Shown: positions 43,901 through 53,116 of the stretch, piece by piece | Layout: each line of letters opens with the position of its first letter | How positions within the stretch are numbered: position 1 is the stretch's first letter | Assembly: GCF_000296215.2 (NCBI RefSeq) | Contig: NZ_CP013949.1 | Location: 1,853,501 to 1,917,500, forward strand | Direction: 5' to 3' | DNA: 64,000 bases | Origin: Bradyrhizobium sp. CCGE-LA001 | Lineage (GTDB): Bacteria; Pseudomonadota; Alphaproteobacteria; Rhizobiales; Xanthobacteraceae | Translations under genes and position numbers: made by a program | The notes under the pieces: generated by a model | Told to the model about the DNA's origin: nothing | The model's database searches: none | What the model saw: the letters and a program-made list of their open reading frames with translations, nothing else

Positions 43901-45562
43901 ATGACCATTCGCAACACCCGCACCGGCGGCCAGATCCTGATCGACCAGCTGGTTGCGCAAGGGGTCGAGCGCGTCACCTGCGTGCCGGGCGAGAGCTATC
44001 TGGCGGCCCTCGATGCGCTGCATGACAGCCCGATCGACGTCGTGATCTGCCGCGCCGAAGGCGGCGCTGCGATGATGGCGGAGGCCTATGGCAAGCTCAC
44101 CGGGCGGCCTGGCGTTTGCTTCGTCACCCGCGGCCCCGGCGCGACCAATGCCAGCCATGGCGTCCACATCGCGATGCAGGATTCGACGCCGATGATCTTG
44201 TTCGTCGGCCAGGTCGATACCGGCATGCGCGAACGCGAGGCGTTCCAGGAACTCGACTACAAGGCGGTGTTCGGCCCCATGGCGAAATGGGCGGTCGAGA
44301 TCGATCGTCCCGACCGCATTCCGGAGCTGGTGGCGCGCGCCTTCCGCGTGGCCATGCAGGGCCGGCCCGGTCCCGTGGTGATCGCGCTGCCGGAGAACAT
44401 GCTGACCGAGACTGCCGCCGTTGCCGATGCCATGCGCATCGAGCCCGCCGTGAGCTGGCCCGCGCCGGCCGACATAGACAAGCTCGGCTCTATGCTCGCG
44501 GGCGCCAAGGCGCCGCTCGTCATTCTCGGCGGTTCGCGCTGGACCGATGAGGCAAGCAAGAGCATCGCGCGCTTTGCGGAGCGGTTCGACCTGCCTGTCG
44601 CGACCTCGTTCCGCCGGGCCTCGCTGATCGATGCCGATCATTCGCATTATGCCGGCGATCTCGGCATCGGGCCGAGCCCGGGTCTGAAGGCGCGGATCGA
44701 CAATGCCGACGTAATCCTGCTGATCGGCGGCCGCATGTCGGAGATGCCGTCCTCGTCCTACACGCTGCTCGACATTCCGACGCCGCAGCAGAAGCTGATC
44801 CATGTGCATCCGGGCTCGGAAGAACTCGGCCGGGTCTATCAGCCGGCGCTGGCGATCCAGGCGACGCCGGCCGCCTTCGCCGCTGCCGTCGAGACGCTGA
44901 AGCCCGCCGGGGCCGTCGCATGGAAGGGCGAGGCGGCGAAGGCGCACGCCGATTATCTCGCCTGGACCGAGAAGGCGCGCGAGCTGCCGGGCACCTTCCA
45001 GTACGGCCAGGTCATGACCTGGCTGCGCGACCGCCTGCCCAAGGACGCGATCGTCTGCAACGGCGCCGGCAACTACGCCGGCTGGATCCATCGCCATCAT
45101 CGCTTCCACAGCTTCGCCGCGCAGCTCGCGCCGACCTCGGGCTCGATGGGCTACGGCGTGCCCGCCGGCGTGTTGGCGAAGCGGCAATACCCGGATCGCA
45201 TCGTCGTCGCCTTTGCCGGCGACGGTTGCTTCCTGATGAATGGCCAGGAATTCGCCACCGCCGTGCAGTACGATGCGCCCCTGGTCGTCATCATCGTCGA
45301 CAATTCGCAGTACGGCACCATCCGCATGCATCAGGAGCGCGACTATCCCGGCCGCGTCGTCGGCACCCAGCTCAAGAACCCGGATTTTGCGATGTACGCA
45401 AAGGCGTTCGGTGGCCATGGCGAGCGCGTCGAGCGCACCGAAGAGTTTGCGCCGGCCTTCGAGCGGGCGCTCGCCTCGGGCAAGCCGTCGATCCTCCACT
45501 GCATCATCGATCCGCGCGCGATCTCGGTCGGCAAGGATTTTGTCCCAGCGGTGAAGGCCTGA
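43901..45562 (+). CDS. Thiamine diphosphate-dependent enzyme (acetolactate synthase-like large subunit)
   Basis: A 553-aa ThDP enzyme with three domains. The catalytic Glu is in ICRAEGGAAMMAEAYGK, and the ThDP motif begins at AGDGCFLMNGQEFATAV and ends in DNSQYGTI. The FVTRGPGATNASHGVHIAMQ and VFGPMAKWAVEIDRPDR blocks are shared with acetolactate synthase and glyoxylate carboligase. No regulatory subunit is nearby, so a catabolic decarboxylase or carboligase is more likely than branched-chain synthesis. The start has GAGGGAG upstream. Confidence 0.9.
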   Translation: MTIRNTRTGGQILIDQLVAQGVERVTCVPGESYLAALDALHDSPIDVVICRAEGGAAMMAEAYGKLTGRPGVCFVTRGPGATNASHGVHIAMQDSTPMILFVGQVDTGMREREAFQELDYKAVFGPMAKWAVEIDRPDRIPELVARAFRVAMQGRPGPVVIALPENMLTETAAVADAMRIEPAVSWPAPADIDKLGSMLAGAKAPLVILGGSRWTDEASKSIARFAERFDLPVATSFRRASLIDADHSHYAGDLGIGPSPGLKARIDNADVILLIGGRMSEMPSSSYTLLDIPTPQQKLIHVHPGSEELGRVYQPALAIQATPAAFAAAVETLKPAGAVAWKGEAAKAHADYLAWTEKARELPGTFQYGQVMTWLRDRLPKDAIVCNGAGNYAGWIHRHHRFHSFAAQLAPTSGSMGYGVPAGVLAKRQYPDRIVVAFAGDGCFLMNGQEFATAVQYDAPLVVIIVDNSQYGTIRMHQERDYPGRVVGTQLKNPDFAMYAKAFGGHGERVERTEEFAPAFERALASGKPSILHCIIDPRAISVGKDFVPAVKA

Positions 45563-45565
45563 CGC

Positions 45566-46831
45566 ATGCCGGCCAGCCGTCACGTCGCCATCATCGGTGC
45601 CGGCGCGGTCGGCGTGATCAGCGCCATCGAGGCGCTGCGCGAGGGTCATCGCGTCACGCTGATCGACCCGGGCGAGCCCGGCGGCGAACAGGCGGCGAGC
45701 TACGGCAATGCCGGCTGGCTGTCGTCGCATTCGGTGATCCCGCCGGCCGAGCCCGGCGTCTGGAAGAAGGTGCCGGGCTATCTCATGGATCCCCTCGGCC
45801 CGCTGGCGATCCGCTGGTCTTATTTGCCAAAGGCGCTGCCCTGGCTGATCAAGTACCTGTTGTCGGGCTGGACCGAGGCGCGGATCGAGACCACGGCGTT
45901 TGCGCTGCGCGATCTCCTGAAGGATGCGCCGCTGCTGCACAGGAAGCTCGCCGAAGAGGCGGGCGTCCCGGAATTGATCGAGCGCAACGGGGTGATGCAC
46001 GTGTTCCCCTCGCGCGGCAATTTCGACGGCGATCTCGGCTGGCGCTTGCGCAAGAAGGTCGGCGTCGAATGGCTGGAGCTCAACGCGGACGAGATGCGCC
46101 AGCGCGAGCCGGAGCTGCATCCGCGCTACACTTTTGGCGTGGTGGTGGAGGAGGCCGGCCGCTGCCGCAATCCCGGCGCTTATGTCGCAGCGCTCGCCAA
46201 TCACGCGCTCGCCAGCGGGGCGAAGCACGTGCGGGCCAAGGCGACGGGGCTAAAACTCTCAGGCGACAGGCTCGTCGCTGTCCTCACCGAGACCGGCGAG
46301 ATTGCCTGCGATGCTGCGGTGGTCGCGGCCGGCGCGAGGTCGAAGCAACTCACCGCGTCGGTCGGCGATCCGCTGCCGCTGGAGACCGAACGCGGCTACC
46401 ACGTCATGATCGAGAATCCAGAATCGGGCCCGCGCAGCTCGATGATGGCGTCGGATGCCAAGATGGTGGTGAACTGGACCGACAAGGGCCTGCGCGCCGC
46501 CGGCACGGTCGAGATCGCCGGCCTCGAGGCCGCGCCGAACTGGAAGCGCGCCGAGATCCTGCGTAACCACCTCATCAGCATGTTTCCCAAGCTGCCCAAG
46601 GACATCCCGACCTCGCGCATCAAGACATGGTTCGGTCATCGCCCGAGCATGCCTGACGGGCGGCCCTGCATCGGCTATGCGCGGGCCTCGCGCGACATCG
46701 TCTATGCTTTCGGCCACGGCCATGTCGGGCTGGTCGGCTCGGCGCGAACAGGGCGTCTCGTCGCTCAGCTCCTGAGCGGCAAGCAGCCGGAGATTCCGCT
46801 CGGCCCCTTCGCACCCGATCGCTTCCTCTGA
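45566..46831 (+). CDS. D-amino-acid dehydrogenase-like FAD oxidoreductase (DadA family)
   Basis: A 421-aa DAO-fold flavoprotein. The start HVAIIGAGAVGVISAIEALR is the FAD loop, followed by GEQAASYGNAGWLSSHSVIP, typical of DadA. It ends with FGHGHVGLVGSARTG and a loose membrane-facing surface. It likely oxidises D-amino acids or a related amine and passes electrons to the respiratory chain. It begins 3 bp after the ThDP gene and 10 bp before the racemase-family gene. Confidence 0.9.
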   Translation: MPASRHVAIIGAGAVGVISAIEALREGHRVTLIDPGEPGGEQAASYGNAGWLSSHSVIPPAEPGVWKKVPGYLMDPLGPLAIRWSYLPKALPWLIKYLLSGWTEARIETTAFALRDLLKDAPLLHRKLAEEAGVPELIERNGVMHVFPSRGNFDGDLGWRLRKKVGVEWLELNADEMRQREPELHPRYTFGVVVEEAGRCRNPGAYVAALANHALASGAKHVRAKATGLKLSGDRLVAVLTETGEIACDAAVVAAGARSKQLTASVGDPLPLETERGYHVMIENPESGPRSSMMASDAKMVVNWTDKGLRAAGTVEIAGLEAAPNWKRAEILRNHLISMFPKLPKDIPTSRIKTWFGHRPSMPDGRPCIGYARASRDIVYAFGHGHVGLVGSARTGRLVAQLLSGKQPEIPLGPFAPDRFL

Positions 46832-46841
46832 GATCCCAGCC

Positions 46842-47585
46842 ATGAGCACCGCAGCTGCCCCGTCCTCCCGCATCGCCCGTGGCGGCAAGGCCATCTACGG
46901 CGCGCCGCTCGGCATCCTGATGCTGGAGGCACGCTTCCCCCGCATTCCCGGCGACATGGGCAACGGCACGACCTGGCCGTTCCCGGTGCTCTATCGCGTC
47001 GTCAGTGGCGCTTCGCCGGAGAAGGTGGTGCTGAAGGGCGCGGCCGGCCTGCTGCCCGACTTCATCGACGCGGCCAAGGATCTGGTACGGCTCGGGGCCG
47101 AGGCCATCACCACCAATTGCGGCTTTCTCTCGCTGTTCCAGAAGCAGATCGCAGCCGCCGTCGGCGTGCCGGTCGCGACCTCGTCGCTGATGCAGGTGCC
47201 GTGGGTGCAGGCGACCTTGCCGCCGGGCAAGCGCGTCGGTCTCGTCACGGTGTCGGGCTCGACGCTGTCGCCGGCCCATCTGGAAGGCGCCGGCGTGCCG
47301 CTCGACACGCCGCTGGTCGGCACCGAGAACGGCAAGGAGTTCTTTCGCGTCCTGATCAAGGCCGAGAAGGACGACATGGACGTCGCGCAAGCCGAGCGCG
47401 ACGTGGTCGAGGCCGGCAAGCAGCTCGTCGCGAAAAACCCCGACGTCGGCGCCATCGTGCTCGAATGCACCAACATGCCGCCCTATGCCGCCGCGCTTCA
47501 GGCCGAGGTCGGGCTGCCCGTCTACGACATCTATTCCATGATCACCTGGTTTCATGCCGGGCTGCGCCCCCGCGTCTTTGCTTGA
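46842..47585 (+). CDS. Aspartate/glutamate racemase-family protein
   Basis: A 247-aa protein distinct from the one at 41031-41720. GILMLEARFPRIPGDMGNGT opens the domain. The Cys residues are in AITTNCGFLSLFQ and VLECTNMPPYA. Members include hydantoin racemases, maleate isomerase-like proteins and Asp/Glu racemases. It follows the DadA-like gene and may feed it D-amino acids. Confidence 0.82.
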   Translation: MSTAAAPSSRIARGGKAIYGAPLGILMLEARFPRIPGDMGNGTTWPFPVLYRVVSGASPEKVVLKGAAGLLPDFIDAAKDLVRLGAEAITTNCGFLSLFQKQIAAAVGVPVATSSLMQVPWVQATLPPGKRVGLVTVSGSTLSPAHLEGAGVPLDTPLVGTENGKEFFRVLIKAEKDDMDVAQAERDVVEAGKQLVAKNPDVGAIVLECTNMPPYAAALQAEVGLPVYDIYSMITWFHAGLRPRVFA

Positions 47586-47673
47586 GGCTGCTGTCGCAAA
47601 GCTCTGAACAAGCGTGGCTCATGTCTTGTTTGCATTGCCATTGCTTCCGCAGGCCCGGTATAAAATGCAGTCT

Positions 47674-48378
47674 ATGAAGAGCAATCTGGAACTGGCATCG
47701 GACAGCATCGTCGATCGGGTCTATGAACAGCTCAAGGCGATGGCCGTGAGCTACGCGTTCAAGCCGGGCGAACGGCTCAACGAGGGCGAGCTGGCCAAAC
47801 GCCTCGGCGTCAGCCGGACTCCGCTGCGCGAGGCGCTGAACCGCCTCAATACCGAAGGCTTCCTGCGCTTCATGCCGGGCAAGGGCTTCTTCTGCCGCGA
47901 GCTCGACGCCCACGAGATCTTTGACCTTTACGAGCTGCGCAAGTCGATCGAGGTCGCCTCGATCCGCCTCGCCATCAAGCGCGCGAAGGACGAAGACATC
48001 GATGCGCTGCTGAAATTCCTCGATGCCACCGGCCCCGATCCCGGCGAGCGCTCCTCCCAGGAGCTGGTCGAGCTCGATGAGACCTTTCACGAGCGGCTGA
48101 TGGCGATGTCCGACAATGCCGAGATGCTGCGTGTGCTGCGCAACGTCAACGCCCGCATCCGCTTCGTGCGGTGGATCGACATGGACAGCGTCAACCGGTC
48201 CAACACGCAAGGCGAGCACCGCGCCGTCACCGAGGGCCTGAAGGCGCGCGATGAGGGGACTTGCGTCGCCGTGCTGGAAAGACACATCGATCGTCGCCTC
48301 GACCGCATCACCGCCGCGATCAAGGAAGGCTACGCGCAAATCTACATGCCGGCCGCGACGCGGTCGGCGACGAACTGA
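47674..48378 (+). CDS. GntR-family regulator (FCD domain)
   Basis: A 234-aa regulator. The HTH (about 10-70) has GELAKRLGVSRTPLREALNR. The FCD ligand domain includes LDETFHERLMAMSDN and GEHRAVTEGLKARDE, with metal-binding His and Asp. The start at 47674 or 47665 is unresolved; a TATAAAAT-like box directly upstream of it suggests a very short leader. It lies at the end of the catabolic run and before the SDR gene, so it may control either group. Confidence 0.85.
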   Translation: MKSNLELASDSIVDRVYEQLKAMAVSYAFKPGERLNEGELAKRLGVSRTPLREALNRLNTEGFLRFMPGKGFFCRELDAHEIFDLYELRKSIEVASIRLAIKRAKDEDIDALLKFLDATGPDPGERSSQELVELDETFHERLMAMSDNAEMLRVLRNVNARIRFVRWIDMDSVNRSNTQGEHRAVTEGLKARDEGTCVAVLERHIDRRLDRITAAIKEGYAQIYMPAATRSATN

Positions 48379-48413
48379 CGCCCAGGCGGCGTCCTATTTC
48401 AGGAGGCGCAAGC

Positions 48414-49193
48414 ATGAAGCTCAAGGACAAGGTCGCCGCCATCACCGGCGCCGCACGCGGCATCGGCAAGGCTTGCGCGAAGAGGTTCCTGGACGACGGC
48501 GTCAAGGTCGTGATCTCGGATGTCGATGCCGAGGGCCTCGCGGCGACCGCGGCCGAGCTCGGCCGGCCGGATGCCCTGCGCACGATCGTCGGCAATGTCG
48601 CCAAGCGCACTGACGTGGATCAGCTCGTCGCAACCGCGGTGAAGGAGTTCGGCCGGCTCGACATCATGGTCAACAATGCCGGCGTCGCCCGCAACCGGGA
48701 CTTCCTCGAGATTTCGGAACAGGAGTTCGACGAGATCATCGGCATCAATCTGAAGGGCGCGTTCTTCGGCGTGCAGGCCGCAGCCAGACAGATGATCGCG
48801 CAGGGCGGCGGCGGTGTCATCATCAACATGTCCTCGGTGAACGCGCTGCTGGCGATCCCGGCGCTTGCGACCTACGCGATGTCCAAGGGCGGCATGAAGC
48901 AGCTCACCTCGGTCGCTGCCGTCGCGCTCGCTCCGCACAACATTCGCGTAGTCGCGGTCGGGCCGGGGACGATCCTGACCGACATGGTGGCGTCCTCCAT
49001 CTACACATCGGAGGATGCCCGCAAGACCGTGATGTCGCGCACGCCTGCGGGGCGCGGCGGCGAGCCGAGCGAGGTCGCCTCCGTCGTGGCGTTCTTGGCC
49101 AGCGACGATGCGTCCTACATCACCGGGCAGACGATCTATCCCGACGGCGGCCGGCTGATCCTGAACTACACGGTGCCGGTGAAGGAGAAGTAG
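48414..49193 (+). CDS. Short-chain dehydrogenase/reductase
   Basis: A 259-aa classical SDR. The nucleotide-binding motif is TGAARGIGKACAKRF, and the NNAG motif is in DIMVNNAGVARNRDF. The catalytic Ser is in NMSSVNALLAIPAL, and Tyr/Lys in YAMSKGGMKQL. The start at 48414 has AGGAGGCG upstream. FabG-like; the substrate is unknown. It is followed by a dispersed repeat and converges on the IclR gene. Confidence 0.9.
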   Translation: MKLKDKVAAITGAARGIGKACAKRFLDDGVKVVISDVDAEGLAATAAELGRPDALRTIVGNVAKRTDVDQLVATAVKEFGRLDIMVNNAGVARNRDFLEISEQEFDEIIGINLKGAFFGVQAAARQMIAQGGGGVIINMSSVNALLAIPALATYAMSKGGMKQLTSVAAVALAPHNIRVVAVGPGTILTDMVASSIYTSEDARKTVMSRTPAGRGGEPSEVASVVAFLASDDASYITGQTIYPDGGRLILNYTVPVKEK

Positions 49194-49218
49194 GGTAACG
49201 AAGTCGCCCCGCACTCGC

Positions 49219-49320
49219 TGTCATCGCCCGCGAAGGCGGGCGATCCAGTACTCCGAGACAGCAGTGATGGAACGGATGGGCCGCGGCGTACTGGATGCCC
49301 CGCCTGCGCGGGGCATGACA
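49219..49320. repeat. Dispersed palindromic intergenic element
   Basis: Ends TGTCAT (49219-49224) and ATGACA (49315-49320) are complementary, as are GATCCAGTAC (49242-49251) and GTACTGGAT (49288-49296), with GC-rich stems CGCCCGCGAAGGCGGGCG (49225-49242) and CCCCGCCTGCGCGGGG (49298-49313) inside. The CATCGCCCGCGAAGGCGGGC form is a familiar scattered element in Bradyrhizobium (from memory). It separates the convergent SDR and IclR genes. Confidence 0.78.
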
Positions 49321-49347
49321 CCCGTTGCGAGGCGAGCAGTTTGCATT

Positions 49348-50142
49348 TCACTCCGCCGCCACCGTCATCCCGTAACCCAGCCGCTTCGAAATGCCGCCGG
49401 CGCAATCGCGCAGGGCATGGGCGATCGGGCTGTCCCAGCGCGCGTCGAATGTGCCTTCCGGTCCCATCGCGGTGATGACCAGTGCGACATGGCCGGAATG
49501 GTCGAATACGGGCGCGGAGAACGCGTTGACGCCGGGCAGGGGATCGCCGAGCGCACGGGCGAGGCCGTGCTTGCGCACCTCAGTGAGCATCTCCGTGACC
49601 TTCGCGCCCTTCACCGCGCGCTTCGGGTTGTAGCCGACGCCGTGACGGTCGAGCCCGCTTTCGAGCGCGGCACTGATCGTCTTCTCCGGCAGGAACGCTG
49701 CGAAGGCGCGGCCTGTCGCCGTCTCCAGCAGCGCCATCACCGAGCCGGCGCGCATCACGATGTGGACCGGCTGTGCCGGCTCTTCGAGCTGCACCACGGT
49801 CGGTCCGTGCGTGCCCCAGACCGCGAGCGAGACGGCGTGGCCGATCTGGCTTGCCAGCGCGGCGATCTTGGGACGCGCGACACGCACGCCGGAGAGGCGG
49901 CGCAGGCTGATCAGGCCGAGCTCCAGCGCCAGCACGCCAATCTCGTAGCGGCCGGTGCTCTCGTCCTGCTCGATCAGGCCGATGCGCGAGAAGCTGGCGA
50001 GATAGGGATGCGCCTTGGCCGGGGTCATGCCGGCTTCGCGCGCGAGATCGCGCAGCATCATCGGCTCGCCGCTCCTGGCGAGCGCGCGGAGCAATTCGCC
50101 GCCGACCTCGATCGACTGGATGCCGCGGCTTTCCCTCTTCAT
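49348..50142 (-). CDS. IclR-family regulator
   Basis: A 264-aa regulator. The N-terminal winged helix (about 8-68) has MLRDLAREAGMTPAKAHPYL, and the C-terminal effector domain (about 80-255) has LLETATGRAFAAFLPEK. AGGAGA precedes the ATG at 50142. A longer frame to 50436 overlaps the flavoprotein gene and is not used. It lies downstream of the flavoprotein gene, 17 bp from its stop, on the same strand, so it may be co-transcribed with and control that operon. Confidence 0.9.
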   Translation of the reverse strand: MKRESRGIQSIEVGGELLRALARSGEPMMLRDLAREAGMTPAKAHPYLASFSRIGLIEQDESTGRYEIGVLALELGLISLRRLSGVRVARPKIAALASQIGHAVSLAVWGTHGPTVVQLEEPAQPVHIVMRAGSVMALLETATGRAFAAFLPEKTISAALESGLDRHGVGYNPKRAVKGAKVTEMLTEVRKHGLARALGDPLPGVNAFSAPVFDHSGHVALVITAMGPEGTFDARWDSPIAHALRDCAGGISKRLGYGMTVAAE

Positions 50143-50159
50143 GCGTCTCCTGGCGTGGC

Positions 50160-51893
50160 TTACGCCGCGTTGCGCTTTTCGGCGCTGTCGGCAAGGTGTC
50201 TGCCGGCAATGTAGCCGAAGGTCAGCGCCGGCCCAAGCGTGATGCCGGCCCCGGGATAATTGCCGCCCATGATGCTCGCCATGTCGTTGCCGGCGGCATA
50301 GAGGCCGGGAATGACCTTGCCTTCGGCATCGAGCGCGCGGGCGTTCTCGTCGGTGACGATGCCGGCATAGGTGCCGAGATCGCCGATCACCATCTTGATG
50401 GCGTAGAACGGACCGTCCTCGATCGGCGCGACGCAAGGGTTGGGGCCGTGCATCGCGTCGCCCTGATAGCGGTTATAGGCCTTCGAGCCCTTGCCGAAGG
50501 CAGCGTCGTGGCCGAGCGGCGCGGTCGCGTTGAACTGCCTGACCGTGTCGGTGAAAGCCTGCGCATCGATGCCGGCCTTTGCAGCAAGCGCTTCCAGCGT
50601 GTCGCCGCGCATGAGATAGCCGGTGTTCAAGTGGTGGCCGAGCGGCATCGGGAAGGGCGGCACGCAGCCGAGGCCATATTTGCGCAGCGTCTTGTGATCG
50701 CAGATGAGATAGGCCGCGATCTCGTCGCCGGGCTTGGCGGCCTTGACCATGGCCTGGACGAAGTCGTGGTAGGAATTGCCCTCATTGGCGAAGCGCCTGC
50801 CGTCGCGCATCACCGCGATCACGCCCGGTTTTGCGCGATCGATGAAATGCGGCATCACGCCTTTGGAGCCGTCCTTCCGCGTGGTCAGAGACACCGGCAC
50901 CCACGCTGCCGCATTGGGCAGGCGGTCCTCGATGCGGCCGCCGGCGCTTTCCGCAAGGCGCAACCCGTCGCCGGTATTGCCGGTCGGCCCCGGCGAATAG
51001 TGTTCATTGCCGGCCGGCGCGTGCGGAAACATCTTCTTGCGTCGCTCGACGTCATGGGGAAAGCCGCCGCAGGCGAGCACGACGCCCTGGCGCGCGCGAA
51101 CGCGCACGTCGCGTCCCTCGCGCGACACGATCGCGCCGGTCACAGTCCCGTTCTCGACGGTCAGCTCGCGCACCGGCGAGGACAGCCACATCGGAATCTT
51201 CAGATCTAGCGCCGACTTTGCTAGGCGCCCCGCCAGCGCATTGCCATTGGTGAGCGTCATGCCGCGGCCGTAGCGCAGCACGTCCATGAAATGCCGCGAC
51301 AGGCGCTTGGCGACGTACACGGCCGAAGTCAGCGACTTCGTCACCCGCATGAAGTGGATGATCTCCTTGCCGCTCCCCAGCATCATACCGAACACGGTGA
51401 GCTCCGGCAGCGGCATGCCCAGCGTCTTGATACGGTCGCCGAGCTCGCGGCCGTCGAACGGCCGCGTCACCATGGAGCGGCCGCCCTGTGCGCCGCCGGG
51501 CGCCTCGGCGTGATAGTCGGGAAACACCAGCGGCATGTCGAAGCGAAGCGCCGTCTTGCTGGTGAAGAAATCGACCGCCTCTGGCCCGGCCGAAAGAAAT
51601 GCATCGACGCGTGCCGCATCAAAATTGTTGCCGGCCTCGTGCCGCAGATAGGTGCGGGCCTGTTCAGGCGTTTCCTCGATGCCGTAGGCCTTTGCCAGCG
51701 ACGTACCGGGAATCCACAGCCAGCCGCCGGAGCGGGCGGTGGTGCCGCCGAAGCGCGGCTCCTTCTCCACGATCAGGACGTCGAGGCCGCGATGGCGCGC
51801 GGTGATCGCGGCCGACATGCCGGAGCAACCCGATCCGGCCACGAGCACGTCGCACTCGTAAGTCTCAATTGCGCTATGCTCGCTGCCGGTCAT
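50160..51893 (-). CDS. FAD-binding oxidoreductase (fumarate reductase/ketosteroid dehydrogenase-like)
   Basis: A 577-aa flavoprotein of the FAD_binding_2 family. The dinucleotide loop is VLVAGSGCSGMSAAITARH, and PRFGGTTARSGGWLWIPG is the flavin-contact segment. GGNYPGAGITLGPALTFGYI is near the C-terminus. This arrangement is shared by fumarate reductase flavoproteins and 3-ketosteroid dehydrogenases. It lies 8 bp downstream of the binding-protein gene on the same strand. The substrate is unknown. Confidence 0.88.
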   Translation of the reverse strand: MTGSEHSAIETYECDVLVAGSGCSGMSAAITARHRGLDVLIVEKEPRFGGTTARSGGWLWIPGTSLAKAYGIEETPEQARTYLRHEAGNNFDAARVDAFLSAGPEAVDFFTSKTALRFDMPLVFPDYHAEAPGGAQGGRSMVTRPFDGRELGDRIKTLGMPLPELTVFGMMLGSGKEIIHFMRVTKSLTSAVYVAKRLSRHFMDVLRYGRGMTLTNGNALAGRLAKSALDLKIPMWLSSPVRELTVENGTVTGAIVSREGRDVRVRARQGVVLACGGFPHDVERRKKMFPHAPAGNEHYSPGPTGNTGDGLRLAESAGGRIEDRLPNAAAWVPVSLTTRKDGSKGVMPHFIDRAKPGVIAVMRDGRRFANEGNSYHDFVQAMVKAAKPGDEIAAYLICDHKTLRKYGLGCVPPFPMPLGHHLNTGYLMRGDTLEALAAKAGIDAQAFTDTVRQFNATAPLGHDAAFGKGSKAYNRYQGDAMHGPNPCVAPIEDGPFYAIKMVIGDLGTYAGIVTDENARALDAEGKVIPGLYAAGNDMASIMGGNYPGAGITLGPALTFGYIAGRHLADSAEKRNAA

Positions 51894-51901
51894 CGCTCAC
51901 C

Positions 51902-53116
51902 TCACTTCTTCAAGAGCGGGCATTTGGATTCGGAGACCGGGCGGAAGGCGTCCTCACCCTTCACCGTCTTGACGATCTCCAGATAGTCCCACGGCTCTTT
52001 CGACTGCTCCGGCTTCTTCACCTTGGCAAGATACATGTCGCGGATGACGCGGCCGTCCTCGCGCAACTTGCCGCCATGGACGAATGTATCCTCGATCGGC
52101 AGCTCGCGCATCTTGGCCATCACCTTGGCGGACTCGTCGGTGCCGGCGGCCTTGATGGCCTTGAGATAATGCAGCACCGAACCGTAGACGCCGGTCTGGA
52201 TCATGGTGGGCATCACCTTGGTGCGCTCGTAGAACTTCTTCGACCAGGCGCGCGTGGCTTCGTCCATGTTCCAGTAGGACGCCGTCGTCATGTAGGTGCC
52301 CTGCGCGGCCTTGAGGCCGATCGCGTGCACGTCGGTGTCGAACATCAACAGGCCGACCAGCTTCTGGCCGCCCTGGACCAAGCCGAACTCGCCGGACTGC
52401 TTGATGGCATTGTCGGTGTCCTGGCCGGCATTGGCGAAGGCGACCACGTCCGATTTCGAGCTCTGCGCCTGCAGCGCGAAGGACGAGAAGTCCGCGGTGT
52501 TGGTCGGATGCTTGACGCCGCCGAGCACCTTTCCGCCCATCTCGTTGATGAAGCGGGTGGCGTCCTTCTCGAGCTGCTGGCCGAAGGCGTAGTCGGCGGT
52601 GATGAAGTACCAGGACTTGCCGCCTTCCTTGATCACGGCGGAGGCCGTCACCTTCGACAGCGCATAGGTGTCGTAGGTGAAATGCACGGTGTTGGGGCTG
52701 CACAGCTCGTCGGTCAGCGAGCTTGCGCCGGGGCCGGACAGCAGCGCGACCTTGCCGCGCTCGCGGACCATGTTGTGCACGGCGATCGCGATGCCGGAAT
52801 TAGGGATGTCCACGACGGCGTCGACCTTGCCGTTGTCGAACCAGCCGCGCACGATCTGTACGCCGACGTCGGTCTTCATCTGGTGGTCGGCGCTGATGAT
52901 CTCGATCGGCTTGCCGAGCACGGTCGGCCCGAATTCCTCCACCGCCATCTTCGCGGCTTCGACCGAGCCCGGCCCTGAGTTGTCGCGGCCCCAGCTGGAC
53001 AGATCCGTCAGCACGCCGATCCGCACGGCGTCGTCGGAGACTTGCGCGGTTGCCGCTGAAGTCATGGCTGCCGAAGTCATCGCCGTGAGCATGGCGCAGG
53101 CCAGAAGCCCTTTCAT
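51902..53116 (-). CDS. Branched-chain-amino-acid-type ABC solute-binding protein
   Basis: A 404-aa periplasmic protein of the Peripla_BP_6 family. A signal peptide MKGLLACAMLTAMTSAAMTS precedes RIGVLTDLSSWGRDNSGPGS. KSWYFITADYAFGQQLEKDA is the second characteristic block. No permease or ATPase gene is near. It heads a minus-strand operon with the flavoprotein and IclR genes, so it may supply that flavoprotein's substrate. Confidence 0.92.
   Translation of the reverse strand: MKGLLACAMLTAMTSAAMTSAATAQVSDDAVRIGVLTDLSSWGRDNSGPGSVEAAKMAVEEFGPTVLGKPIEIISADHQMKTDVGVQIVRGWFDNGKVDAVVDIPNSGIAIAVHNMVRERGKVALLSGPGASSLTDELCSPNTVHFTYDTYALSKVTASAVIKEGGKSWYFITADYAFGQQLEKDATRFINEMGGKVLGGVKHPTNTADFSSFALQAQSSKSDVVAFANAGQDTDNAIKQSGEFGLVQGGQKLVGLLMFDTDVHAIGLKAAQGTYMTTASYWNMDEATRAWSKKFYERTKVMPTMIQTGVYGSVLHYLKAIKAAGTDESAKVMAKMRELPIEDTFVHGGKLREDGRVIRDMYLAKVKKPEQSKEPWDYLEIVKTVKGEDAFRPVSESKCPLLKK

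Noticed and set aside
43619..46228. An 869-codon open frame on the minus strand opposite the ThDP and DadA-like genes
   Set aside because: It is antisense to clearly recognisable genes, its predicted protein is Arg/His/Asp-rich with no known motif, and such frames are common on the shadow strand of GC-rich genes.
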